Part shown: positions 28,816 through 42,400 of the stretch, one piece after another
Position numbering within the stretch: the first letter of the stretch is position 1
Layout of the letters: each line of letters opens with the position of its first letter
Source of the DNA: Enoplolaimus lenunculus
Taxonomy: Eukaryota > Nematoda > Enoplea > Enoplida > Thoracostomopsidae
Assembly: GCA_030248215.1 (NCBI GenBank)
Contig: JASANG010002922.1
Location: 310,001 to 374,000, forward strand
Direction: 5' to 3'
DNA: 64,000 nucleotides
The notes under the pieces: generated by a model
What the model saw: the letters and a program-made list of their open reading frames with translations, nothing else
Told to the model about the DNA's origin: nothing
The model's database searches: none
Translations under genes and position numbers: made by a program

Positions 28816-31800
28816 CATAGTACGCATTTCAGATGTATCATTTGAATAGAAAAATATTCAATCTGATTATTAATCAAATATAAAAAATTTAACGATTAAT
28901 AATGAATTTTAATCGCTCGGTTGTTGATTCGCATCCGCTTTTAAAATTGGTATCCGGTACAGAAATGATGACGTTTAAAATTGCCGCATGTGCATCGTTG
29001 TTGTATAAATCGATAAAGTTTGTTACCGGATAACGGTTATCAGATGGACCGACTTGGCCCAGAATTCCAACACATCACAAGGTAAATTGCAAGTTTACCA
29101 TTTGATTTTTGCGTTTTTGTCAACATTTCACCATTTTAGTTTTACTCGGTAACTGGTCCAAGTTACTATGATGGGCGAATTAGTTTTTTCCTTGAAGTAT
29201 ATTGAGTAAGCTTTAGCTTTAGACTAATTTTTTGATTAGGCTTAGGTTTAAACTTAGCAATATGCTTATACTACTGTAATAGGCCACTCAAAGTATTGGC
29301 TGTATAACTCGGTATTCATGTACTCTGGCAATACAGTAGTATGCTCGGAGCCAAAATTTTTAGGGTAAAAAGTGGTCACGTTCTTTAACGGTTAAAACGA
29401 AACAAATTATCTAAAACGTCTTTACCAAAATCGGATCGGGGTTGACCAATAAAATTACCCCCCTGTTTTAGTGGCGGATTCAAACATTTTCAACAGAGGG
29501 GGGATGGATGAAATATTTAGCGTGAGAGGCCAAACGCATTCTTCGTAGGAGAAAAATACAAATTTGTGGGGTCGTAACATTTTATTATTTTTTAAAAACT
29601 TTTGTTGAGGGTTCGAAGCGCGTCTATTGCCCCCCTCGAAACGCTGCCCCTGCTCTGGTTACCCTTTTGTCTGAAGTCTAGCCTCCAGCAGGTTTCGAAT
29701 GCTTTTAAGGTAAACAACGGATACCAAAACTCAACCGACGAAACATTTAACGCTCAAATCTGAAAAAATGGGTGCAAACAATTCATTCGGTACTAATGCG
29801 ATTTTCGCGTTTAAACTTTTTGACTACAATTTAAAGCCGGCCTCGCAGTCAGAGGAGTGCCGAGGGTTTCACTCCTTGCCGCCCGTTGAAAAAGCCTTCC
29901 ACCCGCAGAAACGTTGGCACCCCACAAGTAGTCGTCATATGCATTCCCCGTATGCCCACCCTTGAAATTGTTTTAACCCCTACCCTGCGTCATGTTGTAG
30001 TTGACTGCGAGTTCGTTTCAATAGCTGTTCAGTCGCCCGGCCTGCGGTTAATCAATCGGTTGAAATTTAAAACATTAATGTGTCAAAAAAGTGAAACATT
30101 TTTGTTTACTTGAACGAATTATAAAACAAAGTTTAAACGCCATGGGTCGCTTACGTCCTGGCACGTCATGGTACTCTGTGTGACGGCTGTAACGTTGCAG
30201 GGTTTTGCTAGTAAATGCCAATGGCATGCTACCTTGAAGGCAGGTAAGTGACTCAGTAAAAAAAGACTATATTATGTGTACTATTTTGGTGTATTTGTAC
30301 CTTTTCAGAAGGAAGTAAGAGGTAAAGACCAGCCTGCTGTGAAATATAAATAAGCTCACAACTGTGTATTGTAATTTGGCTAATGAATAGAACAGGGCCG
30401 TTACAGTAGCATAAGCATATTTCGAAACCTCAGCCTAAGCCTAAGCGTAACAACGAACTTCCACCTCAATCTATTCCTAAGCCTAAGCAAAAAATTAGTC
30501 TAAAGCTTTAGCTAACGCTATAACAGTACCGCGTATAGCTGTACCGCAGAAAAACGTTCCGCCCCTGATCTTTATATCGACGAATTGTAGCAATTTTGCT
30601 AAGTAGATGAAAGAACATCAATGTTTACCGAAATGTGACAAAATAATCGTTTCTCGCATGAATATTTTCTATTTCATCTGAGATCTAATTTTACTCCAAG
30701 ACTCGGTCCCGGGCTTTTCGGACGGCGGAAGGTGTTTAATTACCGGCTTTCTCGTTTTACAACTATTTACTATCAACTTTTATTAACCCATCATCACGGA
30801 AATGATTACATATGGTCGTCTGACATCATACATTTGATATCAACTCGCGTATAGCCAAAAGTGAAAATTTAAGCGATTACTAATAATATTTTTTCAGTTG
30901 TTTTCGTGTTTTTACAAAAATAAAACATTTTTTACCGCAGACCAATTTGTCGCCTAATTCTTAACTCTGGATCCTAATTTTATTGACTTTAAGCCTTCCC
31001 CTAGGACACTCCACCTTTGGCCATTCGTAAGGCCCCATTCGTAAAACTCGACGATTGTTTCACGCGTACTCTCAGGACGGTTAGCCAGCTCAACTTTACT
31101 ATGGGGATGGAAAAAAATATCAGGAGTGGCATGCATTGATTCTCGATGTTTTATGTGACGATATGGGTACATGCTGGATTACACCTTTTCCAGAGGAAGC
31201 CAAACTTTTCAACCGGAATTCTAACCCCCTGAATCCTATCCACAATCCGCGTGTTTTAAGTGTATGGGTTTCACGGCACCGTATGGCATATACCATTACT
31301 GATCAGGGTATAATTGCCGAGAACGTGCCGACGTGTGTACATTTTGTTACCTTTTATACCTTCAATATTCCTATTTTGGTTCAATATTTTTTGGCGTAAA
31401 CGAACATAAAGGTTCTACCTGCAGCCGCAGGCGATGAAACAAATGTGAGAATTGTATACAAGAAAACAATTTTCAGAATTGTGGTTAATAGGAAAAAGCA
31501 GTTAGGATGAGGTAAAAAGAGACCTGTCCTGCTACACCGAAACCTGTAAAAATAGTAAACGTTGTAAACATAATTGGTTTTATGCAACCGGGGTGAAATT
31601 AAAACGCTATTTTAAACGCTTTTCCTGATTTAGATAACATTTTTTAAAATATTTTTGAAACCGAATCAACTCTGAAATGAATAAGCTACAATGCCGGTGT
31701 AATAATTTAGCGCTTTTGTCAGCACGGCATCGAAAGGCATTTGGTATTTTTGCGATAGGGTGCCTAAAAATCATTTTGTTCTATTAAACATTTTCGTTAC

Positions 31801-32261
31801 GAAATCTGGTAAATACCTATACAGCAAACAGGGTCCTGTAAGTGTAATCTGTCAGCATTTCATGTCGATGGAAATAAATTTTGCTAAAGACTTTTGCGAT
31901 TGAGGGTAGCTAGCGACTCAAATTATCTTTTCTACCCTTAAAACGTAAAAGTTATATATTCAAAAGCTTAGGAATGTGCGTTTTCATCGACTCTCCAAAA
32001 TGTACGGACCGATATATTTGCTTGTATGCGTAGTTTGGTTTTCAATCCACATCCATTGCGATCCCGAGGCTCGCTGACAGCGGTACTACAAAAATTCACT
32101 TTTAGGATAGATTCAGCCCCGCTTGTAAGTCACGTAAAGCGTCCGCGTATCCTGTCAATTATATTTCAGGCCTCGAAAGGTCCCACGAAACCAAATTTCC
32201 CAGCACGCCATTCAAATTGGAACTCAACCATTTGATATGATGTATGATGCATGGGAATATG

Positions 32262-32453
32262 GGCCAATGTATACAACATGCGCGGAATAGTAGTATAAGC
32301 ATATGTCTAAGCCTAAGCCTAAGCGTAAGAATGAACTTTACAGAAACCTAAGCCTAAGATCAAGTCAACGCAAAAATAATTAGTTGATAGCTTAAGCTTG
32401 TTCTTATTTCAATCATATAGAAAAACGTTGCGCCCCTGATCTTTACATGGGTC
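32262..32453. mobile_element. hAT-like TTAGGC-core MITE
   Basis: Ends GGCCAATGTATACAACATGC and ATCTTTACATGGGTC. Flanking GGAATATG and GGAATTTG match at 7 of 8. Confidence 0.85.
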
Positions 32454-35152
32454 GGAATTTGTTTACAGTACCTTTTAGTGTACTGGCATGCATATGTAAG
32501 TCATTTTAGCAGTAATTTTCTTACTGACCTGATCAATCAAACATTGTATATGTCAACAATTCTAACTGCTATTTTCTACGTGTGTTCCTTCTCAATTCTT
32601 TTAGTTTCCGGTGAACCAGGATATCCGGTAGGCCACTGATTTCTCCAATCGGTTGTCGGTTACATTCAAAATGGTTTCAATTTGAAAATTTTCCCTACCT
32701 TAATTATGGCCCGTTCCACAAGTGCCGGAACCGCTAGGTATTAATAATAGTTACATGGTTCGTAGGCAGCATATCATTTCGATACGGTAGCAGCTTAATC
32801 TAAACATTTTGTTTCGAGTCGAGAGCAGCGAGTTAGAAAATTTTGGTGACCTCTAAGATGTAGCAGGTTTGTTCTAAAAGCTGTAAAATAGTTAATTTTT
32901 TAATCCTACACATCTTCAACTGCATATATTCCCACCGTGTATATGCTTCTGGCTGTTACATTCGTTTTACTGGTACCATTTTAGTAGCGATCAGTTTTTG
33001 AAAATGAATTTGAAATTCACATTTTTACTTCCTGTAATCATATGAGTCAGATTTTTGCCAGAAAGCGCTGTACAACAATAATGATCATGTGTTCGTTTGA
33101 CTATTTAAAATTTACAAATGTATACTTTGAGTTTAAAAACTAGCTGTATTTCGTCGAAATTTGCCGTTTCAATCAGTATACACGAACCCCAATGAATACT
33201 GTATGGGTCCAAAGTACCACAAACTTACGGTTCAGATTGAATAGACCTTACTTTTTTACTGGATTCGTTGGAAGAATTTGAATGGCTAGAGTAAAATTTG
33301 CAACAAAACAAAATTAAAGAAAACACTTTAAGTAGCATATTGGTTAGTAGCTAAGTAATTAATGCAAATACAATCTTAGTACTTTGTCCAGAGACGCACA
33401 CTAGAGTTAACAGACAAGGGCGCAGCCAACGGGAATTTAGTTACTCGTCAAAGCTTGTTTCTGATTTGGGTTCAGTGGTTTATTAGTGCCGTTTTATATT
33501 GGTCATTGGTGTCTTAAATACCGGAACCCTATTCCTGGTTTTTGTAGAAAAGTAATGCCCACCTAATTTCGAAAACCTTGGTTACGCCCTGTTATTAACA
33601 AACCAACGTTTAGATATTTGATGTAAACAATGAGCACAATCTCTAGGCTGTGGCTAAAGTTGAGGCTTAGGATAATTTTTACGACGCAATTTAGTAATGA
33701 CACGCGGTATTGCATTCTAAACCCCAGGCTGTCAGTTTACAAATACGAGTTTTTTGACGTTTAATCTTGAATTAATTTTCGCGAACTCTGTATTTTTTGA
33801 GCCAAAATCATTTTAACCACGGCTGTGAATTTTAAATGCCAAGACATAAGTTTTTCGTTGAGCATATTTTGTGCTGTATTTGCAAATATACCAAAATATT
33901 GAACCACTCAAAGCCGAACGTCATTTTAAAGCTCAACCTTGATGCAAAATTTTGGTTTTGATTTCTGTTGATAGACGAGTCCTTGTAGTCGCCGCCCGTT
34001 AGATTCGCCAGTGTTCACTAACGTATGCAAAGCTTTCTTAGACTTAGGCTAATACTTAGGCTTGCGTATAGCTTTAGGCTATACTGCCAAAAGTAACCTC
34101 ACCTTTTTTTACCCGGGCAACCCGTTCAATGGCTCATGTCTTTCGAGTCAGACACGCTGTATGCTCATTATAGAAAGTGTTTGACCTTTCACCTTGAACT
34201 AATCTGTCCCACGCTATATTTTTCACCCATCACCCCTTTAAAACCGCGGCTGTTCGCTTTAAAAGCCAACTCATTCGTTTTACCCGGTGAGTATAGTTTG
34301 ACATTTCCGATTTGTTTTTGAAAAATGAACCATAATGTTTACTTTTGCCTCAATTTCTTTTCCTATTTTTCGTTTTACGACCACACACACGTTGAGAGGT
34401 GGTCTGAATGCATCAAATACAGTATATTCTATTTTTAAAACCGTAGCAATTCCAGTATTTCTTGCGTTTCTCTCAGCGGTCAACACAATATTTCGTTTCC
34501 GGTTCCGGTTGCAATTTCCGTGACAAAATACGTAGCAATGAAGTCAAAAATCAATGAGAAGACTATAGCTGGTACTATATTTTATCTTGGTATGGTATAA
34601 GTTATCAAAGAAACGTTATGATAAGTATTAAACATAGCGAAACATTTATTTTTGCCCAATTTACCAAATCATAATAGATTAATGATATTAATCCTGAATT
34701 CTAAAACGATTTTAATTCTTTGATTTCTTTTTGAAAAATTTCAAAAGTTCTAATAATGTATTCTCCCTAAAGTCTTAAGCTACTATGGTCAGAAAACAAC
34801 TATACAAGTATAATTGCAACAAGAACCTACAAAGTTGATATTTTAAACGTTATATTCATATTAAGGTAAAACGTGCTTTAATTACGGTCATTTAAATATA
34901 TTTCTATATACCTTGTAGACAGTCTATGTTACGGTTAAGGACGTTCCGGTTTCTGGTAGTACTGTAAAACAATACGCTTAAACAATAGACGATATTATTG
35001 TTTAGGCTTAGGCTTACATTTACACCTTTTCCAACATTTAGGCTTATTCTTATGCAGACGGAATATCTTTAATCTGTTGCGTCTGAACAAGTAACATTTG
35101 CGGCTATTTCCCCAAAAGAGTACACTGTTAAACCAGAAGAATTTTAAACCTA

Positions 35153-35285
35153 CACTGCAACAAATGGTGAGCCGTCGTTTAGTGAGTCAAATTTGACTCT
35201 GGCGCAGTCAAATTTGACTCAGTTTGTGTAGTCTCGAAAAGTCTATTTCGGAAAGAGACCATTTGTCTCACCATTGTTTGCAGTG
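35153..35285. mobile_element. CACTGCAAAAAATGG foldback MITE, copy 4 (short)
   Basis: Left CACTGCAACAAATGGTGAG, right CTCACCATTGTTTGCAGTG, TA on both sides. Shorter than other copies, with part of the left arm lost. Confidence 0.82.
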
Positions 35286-38200
35286 TAGCCAATGCATTTT
35301 AGTTCAGAATCGGAACCCAAATCTAACTGGAAGTGTAGTCTGAATTTCAAGTCAGGAGCAGATAATCTCGCCTAAATGAGTTCTGTGTGTTATTCTATAG
35401 CCTGTAAAAGTATCTTTTTTGAATCTCCGGAAATTTCAGCGAAATATATAAAAACGTGCAGCTCTGCGTGGGCACCAATGAATAAACTGTTTTAACTGAT
35501 AATTGCATCTGATAGCGTTGAAATTAAGTGCTAAGACTCGTGTGTTTTTCTCTAAATTCCGGAAACTGAAACCGGTTGTCACATTCTTGTTTAACCAGTA
35601 TAGTTTTACCAACTAAATAATTAGTCTAAAAGACATAAAAGTTTTCAATATTCTATACGTCAAACCATAGAAATTGATTTTATATATCTCACAAAGACTA
35701 AATATACGTTTCTAATTTGCCAGATTGTGCAAACGGCTTGCCAGCGCCGAAACAGGCTCGGGTGAGCCCAACCCTCTGAAATTCCCTGGTTGGGGCCCTT
35801 TGCGGTGATCAAAATATTTTTCAACATCTTAGTGTAGAATCTTATTAGGGTAGTGGCCTCTCTTTGGGGTGCCTCCTAACGGGGCGCATGGAAGGATGGC
35901 TCGTGCGACCCTGGTGGATTCGAAATTTGTCTAAAAGCTGAATCGTTCATGATACGTAATTTCTAACTGTTACTTCGTAGAATGAATAATGTTTGACCTC
36001 AAAATGCTTTAGCCAATCTTGTTGTCTGAGGAAAAATTTTAAAATTTCAATTTTACTACTCGAGAGGTATTTATACCAGCAGAAAACGTAATGAAGTGTA
36101 TATGATATATAAAGAATGAGATAAAAAACAGCGCCCTTGCTAACAGCAGCAAGCATACCAACTAGAAAACTATAATGGTGTGAACATAAAATCTTCATAG
36201 AAATCTAAAATAAACAAATGCTAAAAATGTCCTAAATTCAAAAGATTGGCTCTATCCAACGATTTCAATGCTAAAACGCGTGTTGCCAACTGGTGATACG
36301 TGTCACACCACAAATTTAGGAACATCAACCAAGACTTAAAAAAATTATTTACGAACCATATTAATGGCAAATACAAGCGTTCAAGTTTGATGTTTAGGTT
36401 TTCCAGGTTATCCCTTCTTTCGTTTGCTTTCATTTAATTTTTGGTTCCAGTTTTGTTGCGTTTTGCCTACTTTTCCCATCTTAATTTAATGTTACACATA
36501 TATATTTATATGTGCATGTATACATATATACATATCGATAATTTAGTTGCTGAACGGTCCAAGTGTATTCGTAACCTTAATTTGAGTTCTAAATCCGAAT
36601 ACTATCCTAATTCCTAAATATAAGTTGATCGCAAAATACCTAAAAGTTGTCGTTGCAAGAATCTAACTACTGAGACTTTAATAGCTTGCTTTTCTATATT
36701 TAGGATACATTGATGTAACCGTTGCTAACGCTTATTAATATTAAGTCTTATTCTAGGTTAAGTTCAAATTTAGGTTTTAGTTGAGATCGAAAATGTCAAT
36801 CGACATAAGATAATTTTTTATTGCTGCATTGGTTAAATTTAAAACATTTATAAAGATCAGTTTTAACTTTAAACCAAACTGTAACAAAAGTTAGCTGCAA
36901 GCAAAAAAACTGGGAACGCTTAAGCTAAACTGATTAGTACCTAAAATACGAGCCTATAATACATTTCCATGTCGTCGAACGTTGTGCAATTAAATTTAGA
37001 AGTTGCAGCTGCAAGCTTGACCTGGAATATTATTAGGGTCAAAAATTATGAAATATTATTTTGAACCTGGAAAATGGTTCCATAGGAAGAGCAATCACAT
37101 CTACCACTGTTCAATAACCGATTGGTAGTTAATCCCACTTATTAATTTAACCCTTTGTCACATGAATATTTTCAATTTCAAATGAGAATCCACAGTTTCA
37201 CGGGTGGGAGGCGTTTACGATGGACACTGAACTATAGGAGCTGGACGCTTGAGTCCGACGGGGCTCTTACGCCTTGTGGAGATATTGCACTGTGCAATTA
37301 TTTTAGAATTGTTAAACACTGCTCACAGTGTCTATATTGCTAGTATATTATTGTATTTAGTTGCTTATAGTATACTGTATGAGTGAGAGTGTTATAGATA
37401 CTAAACAGACAATTTTTCCATTAAGTATATTTGGTTTGTAGTATATACCCTTATCATCCAGTCAGGTCCGGCGTTAGGGTTGTGGGCCCACCAAAATAGG
37501 TCCGAGGGGACTCTCACTAAAATGTTTCACAGCTGTATATCTTTGTTTCGTGGTCCGCGAAAATTTTTTGTACTTTGCCAAGGTAAGCCCGACAAGGGTT
37601 GGAGCCCGCCCCCAATTGGAGGGTTAGGGGGGCGCTTCTGCCGGAAATATTTGTAGTTGTGACCAATAGTTACCCCGTGCACCCAAACTAATTTTTCACC
37701 GGCATATCTTAAATCATAAACGTTGGCAAAAGTAATATTTCTTCGAGACCGTTAATATTAGACCATTAAAATAATTCTATAATTTCCAGTATTTTGATCT
37801 GAAAAGCACTCTATTTCTTTCTTTTAGCTTAAGGTTTTCTTTAAGATAGTTGTCTTAGACAAAAATAATAGCATATAAAAGTAACCGGTATTTACTTTAA
37901 AATTAAGCCGCTAACGCGAGACTTGCGTATTAAACGTTGAAGAATAATAGGGTTTATTTAGGGAAATATTAGAAAACACGCTAATGTAACGGCTATTAGT
38001 TTAGTTTTAAGCTTTGAAGCCAATGGCACAAGGGACGGTATTGCCGTTAAAGATAGCACCGCCTGGTCAATATTTTGCGGATTCCGAACTTTTCGGTGGG
38101 AGAGGAAACTTTTTGTCGAACCAGAAACCGGCATAACAGGTGACGTCATTTATGCCCATCTAATTTGTGATAAATAGTGAAACGTGTCTCAATGGCTCAA

Positions 38201-38429
38201 AGTTTTCAAATACCTGACGAATCTCAGCCATGGGCGCAGCTAGGATGTAAAAAGGGGGTTATGTTCTAAAAAAAGTTTCGAGGTAGGGCTACTTGTGTTA
38301 CCAACTGAAAAAGTTCTCGTAAAAACCTGGACCAAAATAACAAACGGGCTTAACGGCTTCCCTAAGGCCCGGTGTTGCAGCTTTATTTTGAAATGTGTGT
38401 TGCACTTAGCATCTATTTTGCCGCTGCGG

Positions 38430-39000
38430 ATGGTTCCTCCTGTTATTCGGTTACGGACTGTTATTTATTTTTAATTCACTTCAGGTTAGTTGTATCCAGA
38501 ACAGGTTGTTATTTGTATTGTTTCTTATGGACAGACCCGACTTGCTCTGATGGATTTTTGCTGATTACCGTGTTCGTTATTTGAGCAGTCTTGACAATTC
38601 TTCTGTTTTGGTATCCTTCGCAATTAATTTCTATGAGTTGATTAATCAGCTCAGCTTGCGAGCTAGTTGTTTTAGTTCACAACACTAAACATTAGCTCAT
38701 TCTGAGTGAGTTGCCTCACTCTGAGTTCAGTTAATTCCAGGTTTAGTTCCTTAACTCAAAACGTGCTCAATCAACTGATATGTCTGAGTTCTGATGGTTC
38801 TAATTCAGAATTCGGATTTCTGATTGGATTCAACTCATTCTGAGTTCAATTAAACTCACTGGTATTTACAGTGCTTATGGACTATAATTCGGATTATGGA
38901 CTGTACCCCTAACGGACTCTAATTAGTGATACAGACTCCTCTTGATTAATACTCAAATTAGGAACGCCCCACTTATTACCCCCTCGTATTCGGGTCACCC
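38430..39000. repeat. CTGTAG-type MITE remnant with inserted GAGTTGAxT repeats
   Basis: Starts like the interior of the family (CCTGTTATTCGGTTACGGACTGTTATTTA spans 38437-38465) and ends CCCCTCGTATTCGGGTCACC at about 38980-38999. Between 38630 and 38860 lie repeated forms of ATTCTGAGTTCAATT/AACTCA. Confidence 0.55.
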
Positions 39001-39174
39001 CTGCACCTTAACCTTACCTATGAATTAGTTTAGTTTTGATCGTAACAGACTGTAACATTTTATTTTCATGTTTTAAACTAAAAGTATATTTATCGAAATA
39101 TTAACCTTTAGCGCTCAACAATACGTATTTTGGGCATCGTTCCAGTTAATTGATTGATTACTTTTTAATATAAA

Positions 39175-39470
39175 ATGACCGAAACAGCAGCAATCCATCG
39201 GCAAAGTGCTTTATACGCTACGCGAAAACCAATTCGTGTTAACATTAGCGGTGTATTTACGTATCACCGACCGTTCGGAAATTCAGTGGATTGGGGCAAA
39301 CATTTGTTTTTACCCACCAATCATTCCAGTAACGAAACAAACACAAGCTCAGGTACAAGATTTCCAACCATAACAGTCACAGTCAGAAGTACATCTCAAG
39401 TTGTTACTCAGCAACGTTCAGTACCAGCTAATTCGGCAACGAGAAAATACACAGGAAAAGGATGTTTTCG
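39175..39470 (+). CDS. ALMS-motif gene exon 1, preferred start exon
   Basis: ATG at 39175 (context AAAATG) opens 98 codons plus two bases and ends at a strong GTAAGT donor, phase 2. This phase fits the TTTCTTCAG acceptor before 43820 exactly. Sequence features: MTETAAIHRQSALYATRKP, then RVNISGVFTYHRPFG, then Ser/Thr-rich. I do not recognise a family. Linkage to the downstream gene is inferred from phase only, across a 4.3-kb intron full of repeats; it could belong to a separate transcript. Confidence 0.55.
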
Positions 39471-42400
39471 GTAAGTCTTAAAACGAACTAAAGTACTAAA
39501 GATACTCAATTACAATACTGCAGAGGTGGTGATGTACCACAAGCAAGCCCGTAGCCAGCTCACCTTGCTAGGGGAGGGGCTAAAAATTATTCAGGAGGGT
39601 CATTTAAAGGTATTCAATGACTTACATGCAAGGTTGAAATTGTTTTAGGGGGGCCAAAAAATTTTCCAGGGGGGGCTGAGCTCCCTGCCTTTCTCTTGAC
39701 TACGGGTTTGGCCAAAAGATGAACTTGTAAAAATTAGCGAATTTTTATGCGAAGCAAACTATTAATTTTGTTAAATTTTCGTGCTACAAGTTGTCAAACG
39801 CAACTTATTCCATAGAGAGACCGTTCGAAAAGCTTTGCAAGCACTCGGAGTAAAAGTTTGCTCCGCTTAAATGTCTCAGCTACGTAACATTAGAAATTGA
39901 TAGTTACTGTCCTGACCCGAATAAGAAGGGAGAACTGATATTTATTTGACCTCTCCAGAGGGTGTCCCCCTTGTTATTCGGTCACGGACTGTTATTTATT
40001 TTTAACCCACGCTCCGCCGCCCTTCGTTACTAATATATTCGGTATTGCAACTATCCGTTGAATTAAATGTTTTTGCCTTGTATCAAAAGCTTGAGCGATA
40101 ATGCAAGATTATAGTTTGGGTTGTTATTTTCAAAACGTAAGTACGCTTTAACTTTCGAACTCAACTTTATTTGGTCCTGGAGTTATTTATGCGATACAAT
40201 CAGGGATAATTGTCATTTATGAACTCTAATTAGAGTTTAGGGACTGTATCCGCTGACGGACTCTTATTAGGGAAACGGACTCCTATTGATCGGGACTCAA
40301 AATGGGAACCCCTCTTATTACCCCCTCTTATTCGGGTCAATACACTATTGGGCAAAAAGGGTTCTTTGAAGCTGGGACAAACTTATGGAACATAAAATTC
40401 CTTCAATGGTGTAGAAAGATTTTCAGACTGGAAGAAAAACGCCGTAGTGACCGTGCCCCCTTCATCAACGAAATAGTTGCGGCTCTGTAAACAATATATA
40501 CCTGAATACATATATTGTATCCGCATTTGTCGGCTTCAAAAATTAATATAATAAAGCAAGTTCTACAACTTAGCCAAAATTAAAATGCCTGAAAATTAAC
40601 CTTTTACCTAATATATATACTTTGGACAAGTTTTCACCCCCTAGAAAATTTTCAACCTTGCTTGTAAAAGTAATCGAAATCCCTTATAAATTCCGCCTGA
40701 GACATTTTTAGCCCCCTCCCTAGCAAGGTGAACTGGCTACGGGCCTGTCATAGCTCTACGCCTATAAGCCAAATTAACTCGTGTCTATTGGTCGCAAAAT
40801 TAGTGTGTCAACGGCTACTATCTGCTGGAGCAACAAGTTATAAATATGAACGGCGAAACTTGCCAGATGTTTATGTTTGGCTTCTTAAGCTTAAAGTCAG
40901 AAATCAGCAATTCGTAATAGAAAACTTCCGGCCTGGCACTTCATTTCTAAGCAAATTTTCCTGCAATTCAATACAGTAGTTTACCTTTTACATGTATGGC
41001 TTCGACGGAAATAAATCAGAAGCTCTGATTGGTTTATATGTGTTCCAATTCCTGACTCATAATCCACAAAATTTTGTTCCAATAGAAATGTAAAAGTAGT
41101 CTAAACATTAGTCCCAACGCTATGCATAAGACACAACGTAAGGTTAAGTCCAAAACTAAGCCTAAGCAAAAAATTAGTCTAAAGTATAAGCTGTAAGGCG
41201 GACCCACAAGTTTCGGACGGAGGGAGGGGCGGGCTGGCAACTGATATGAAACGCAAAAATTGTAAGGTAGGGACCTTAGGGACCTCACCATTTTATAGCC
41301 AAAAAACTTTCTAAAGGGCAAAATTGTAAGGTTTTCTGTCAAAAAATTTCTGAGGTTAAAAATTGCATTTTTTGTTACAAAATTATTTTGTGAGGGGGAA
41401 AACTGTAACGTACTTAGTGACCTTACCATTGTATCAAAAAAAATGGTAACGGGGGTGGGCGTACGCCCCCTCGTGTCTCCCCTTTGGATACGCTACTGAG
41501 CCTAAGCTTAGCCTGTTGCAGATCTGTGGGAAAATGGTGCGTATACCTAAAGATGACATGGGCCAAATTTGTGTTTTATGTTTACTTTTATGGCTAAAAT
41601 GGCTAAATTAGAACCAAATCATTGTCAGTGACTATTCATTGTATCGAAAGGATAAATAACCACATTAAGCATTGCGTGAACAAAGTATCTCGTAGTGTTT
41701 TTGTCCTGCAGTAGATACTTCAACTGCGGAACACCTCTTTGTTTTCGTGTTTGTAAGCCGCTCTATCACCGTATAAACCTCATTTGTAGAAACTGAGTGG
41801 TAATGGTAAACACCTTCCACTCAACGGTTTGGGTTCAAATCCTAGCTTGAAATTAGATCTTAGATGGACTAGAAAAATATTCATGTGAGAAAGGGTTTAA
41901 AACCGCATATATGTGTATATATCGGTGTTCAATTGAACGTATACTGAAACCAGAGGCTACAAATGTAATGGGATAGTCTAAATATTAATTTGGTTGCTAT
42001 AGTAATGAGACGTTTAATTGTGTAGTTGAGTTAGTCTAGAAAAAACGTACTTGAATAAGCTTTCTTCATAGCTTACCGCGGAATTTATTAGGGTTCTATA
42101 AGCGGGGGGTACAGCTAATTTAACGACAAGAGGTGCCAATCGTGGGCCCATGTAAAGATCAGGGTCGGAGAGTTTTTCAGTAAGACTAGAAGACAGTAAG
42201 CTTAAGCTTTAGACTAATTTTTTTGCTTGGCTTAGGCTTAGGCTTAGTCTTAGGCTTAGGCTTAGGAATATGCTCATTCTTACGCTTAGGCTTAGGGTTA
42301 GGCTTAGGAATATAATTATTAAACTGTTCTGCCCCTGTTCTTTTCATTATCCCAATCGTAGACGGGACCCCTTGAACAAAGCGGGTGAGAAGACCAGTGT

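Larger units (their letters stand above)
26861..39174. other. Intergenic region without a recognised gene
   Basis: I see no exon chain on either strand. Contents: partial CTGTAG-type MITE (27767-27900), TTAGGC-core elements or fragments (28370-28490, 29195-29290, 30375-30595, 32262-32453, 34015-34085, 34928-35100), an AT-rich palindromic element (28557-28815), a CAGTGGCGGAT-like repeat (29472-29655), SINE copies (30648-30765, 37147-37320), a foldback MITE (35153-35285) and a TATATACA-rich stretch near 36495-36540. A few open frames of 60-90 codons have no coding character I can support. Confidence 0.6.

Noticed and set aside
35947-36433. Two adjoining minus-strand open frames of 83 and 70 codons
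   Set aside because: AT-rich composition, no splice chain and no motif I recognise. They could be debris of a transposase gene, but I cannot support that.
37962-38160. Open + strand frame around GTRDGIAVKDSTAW
   Set aside because: Protein-like for about 60 codons but without start, convincing donor or partner exon.
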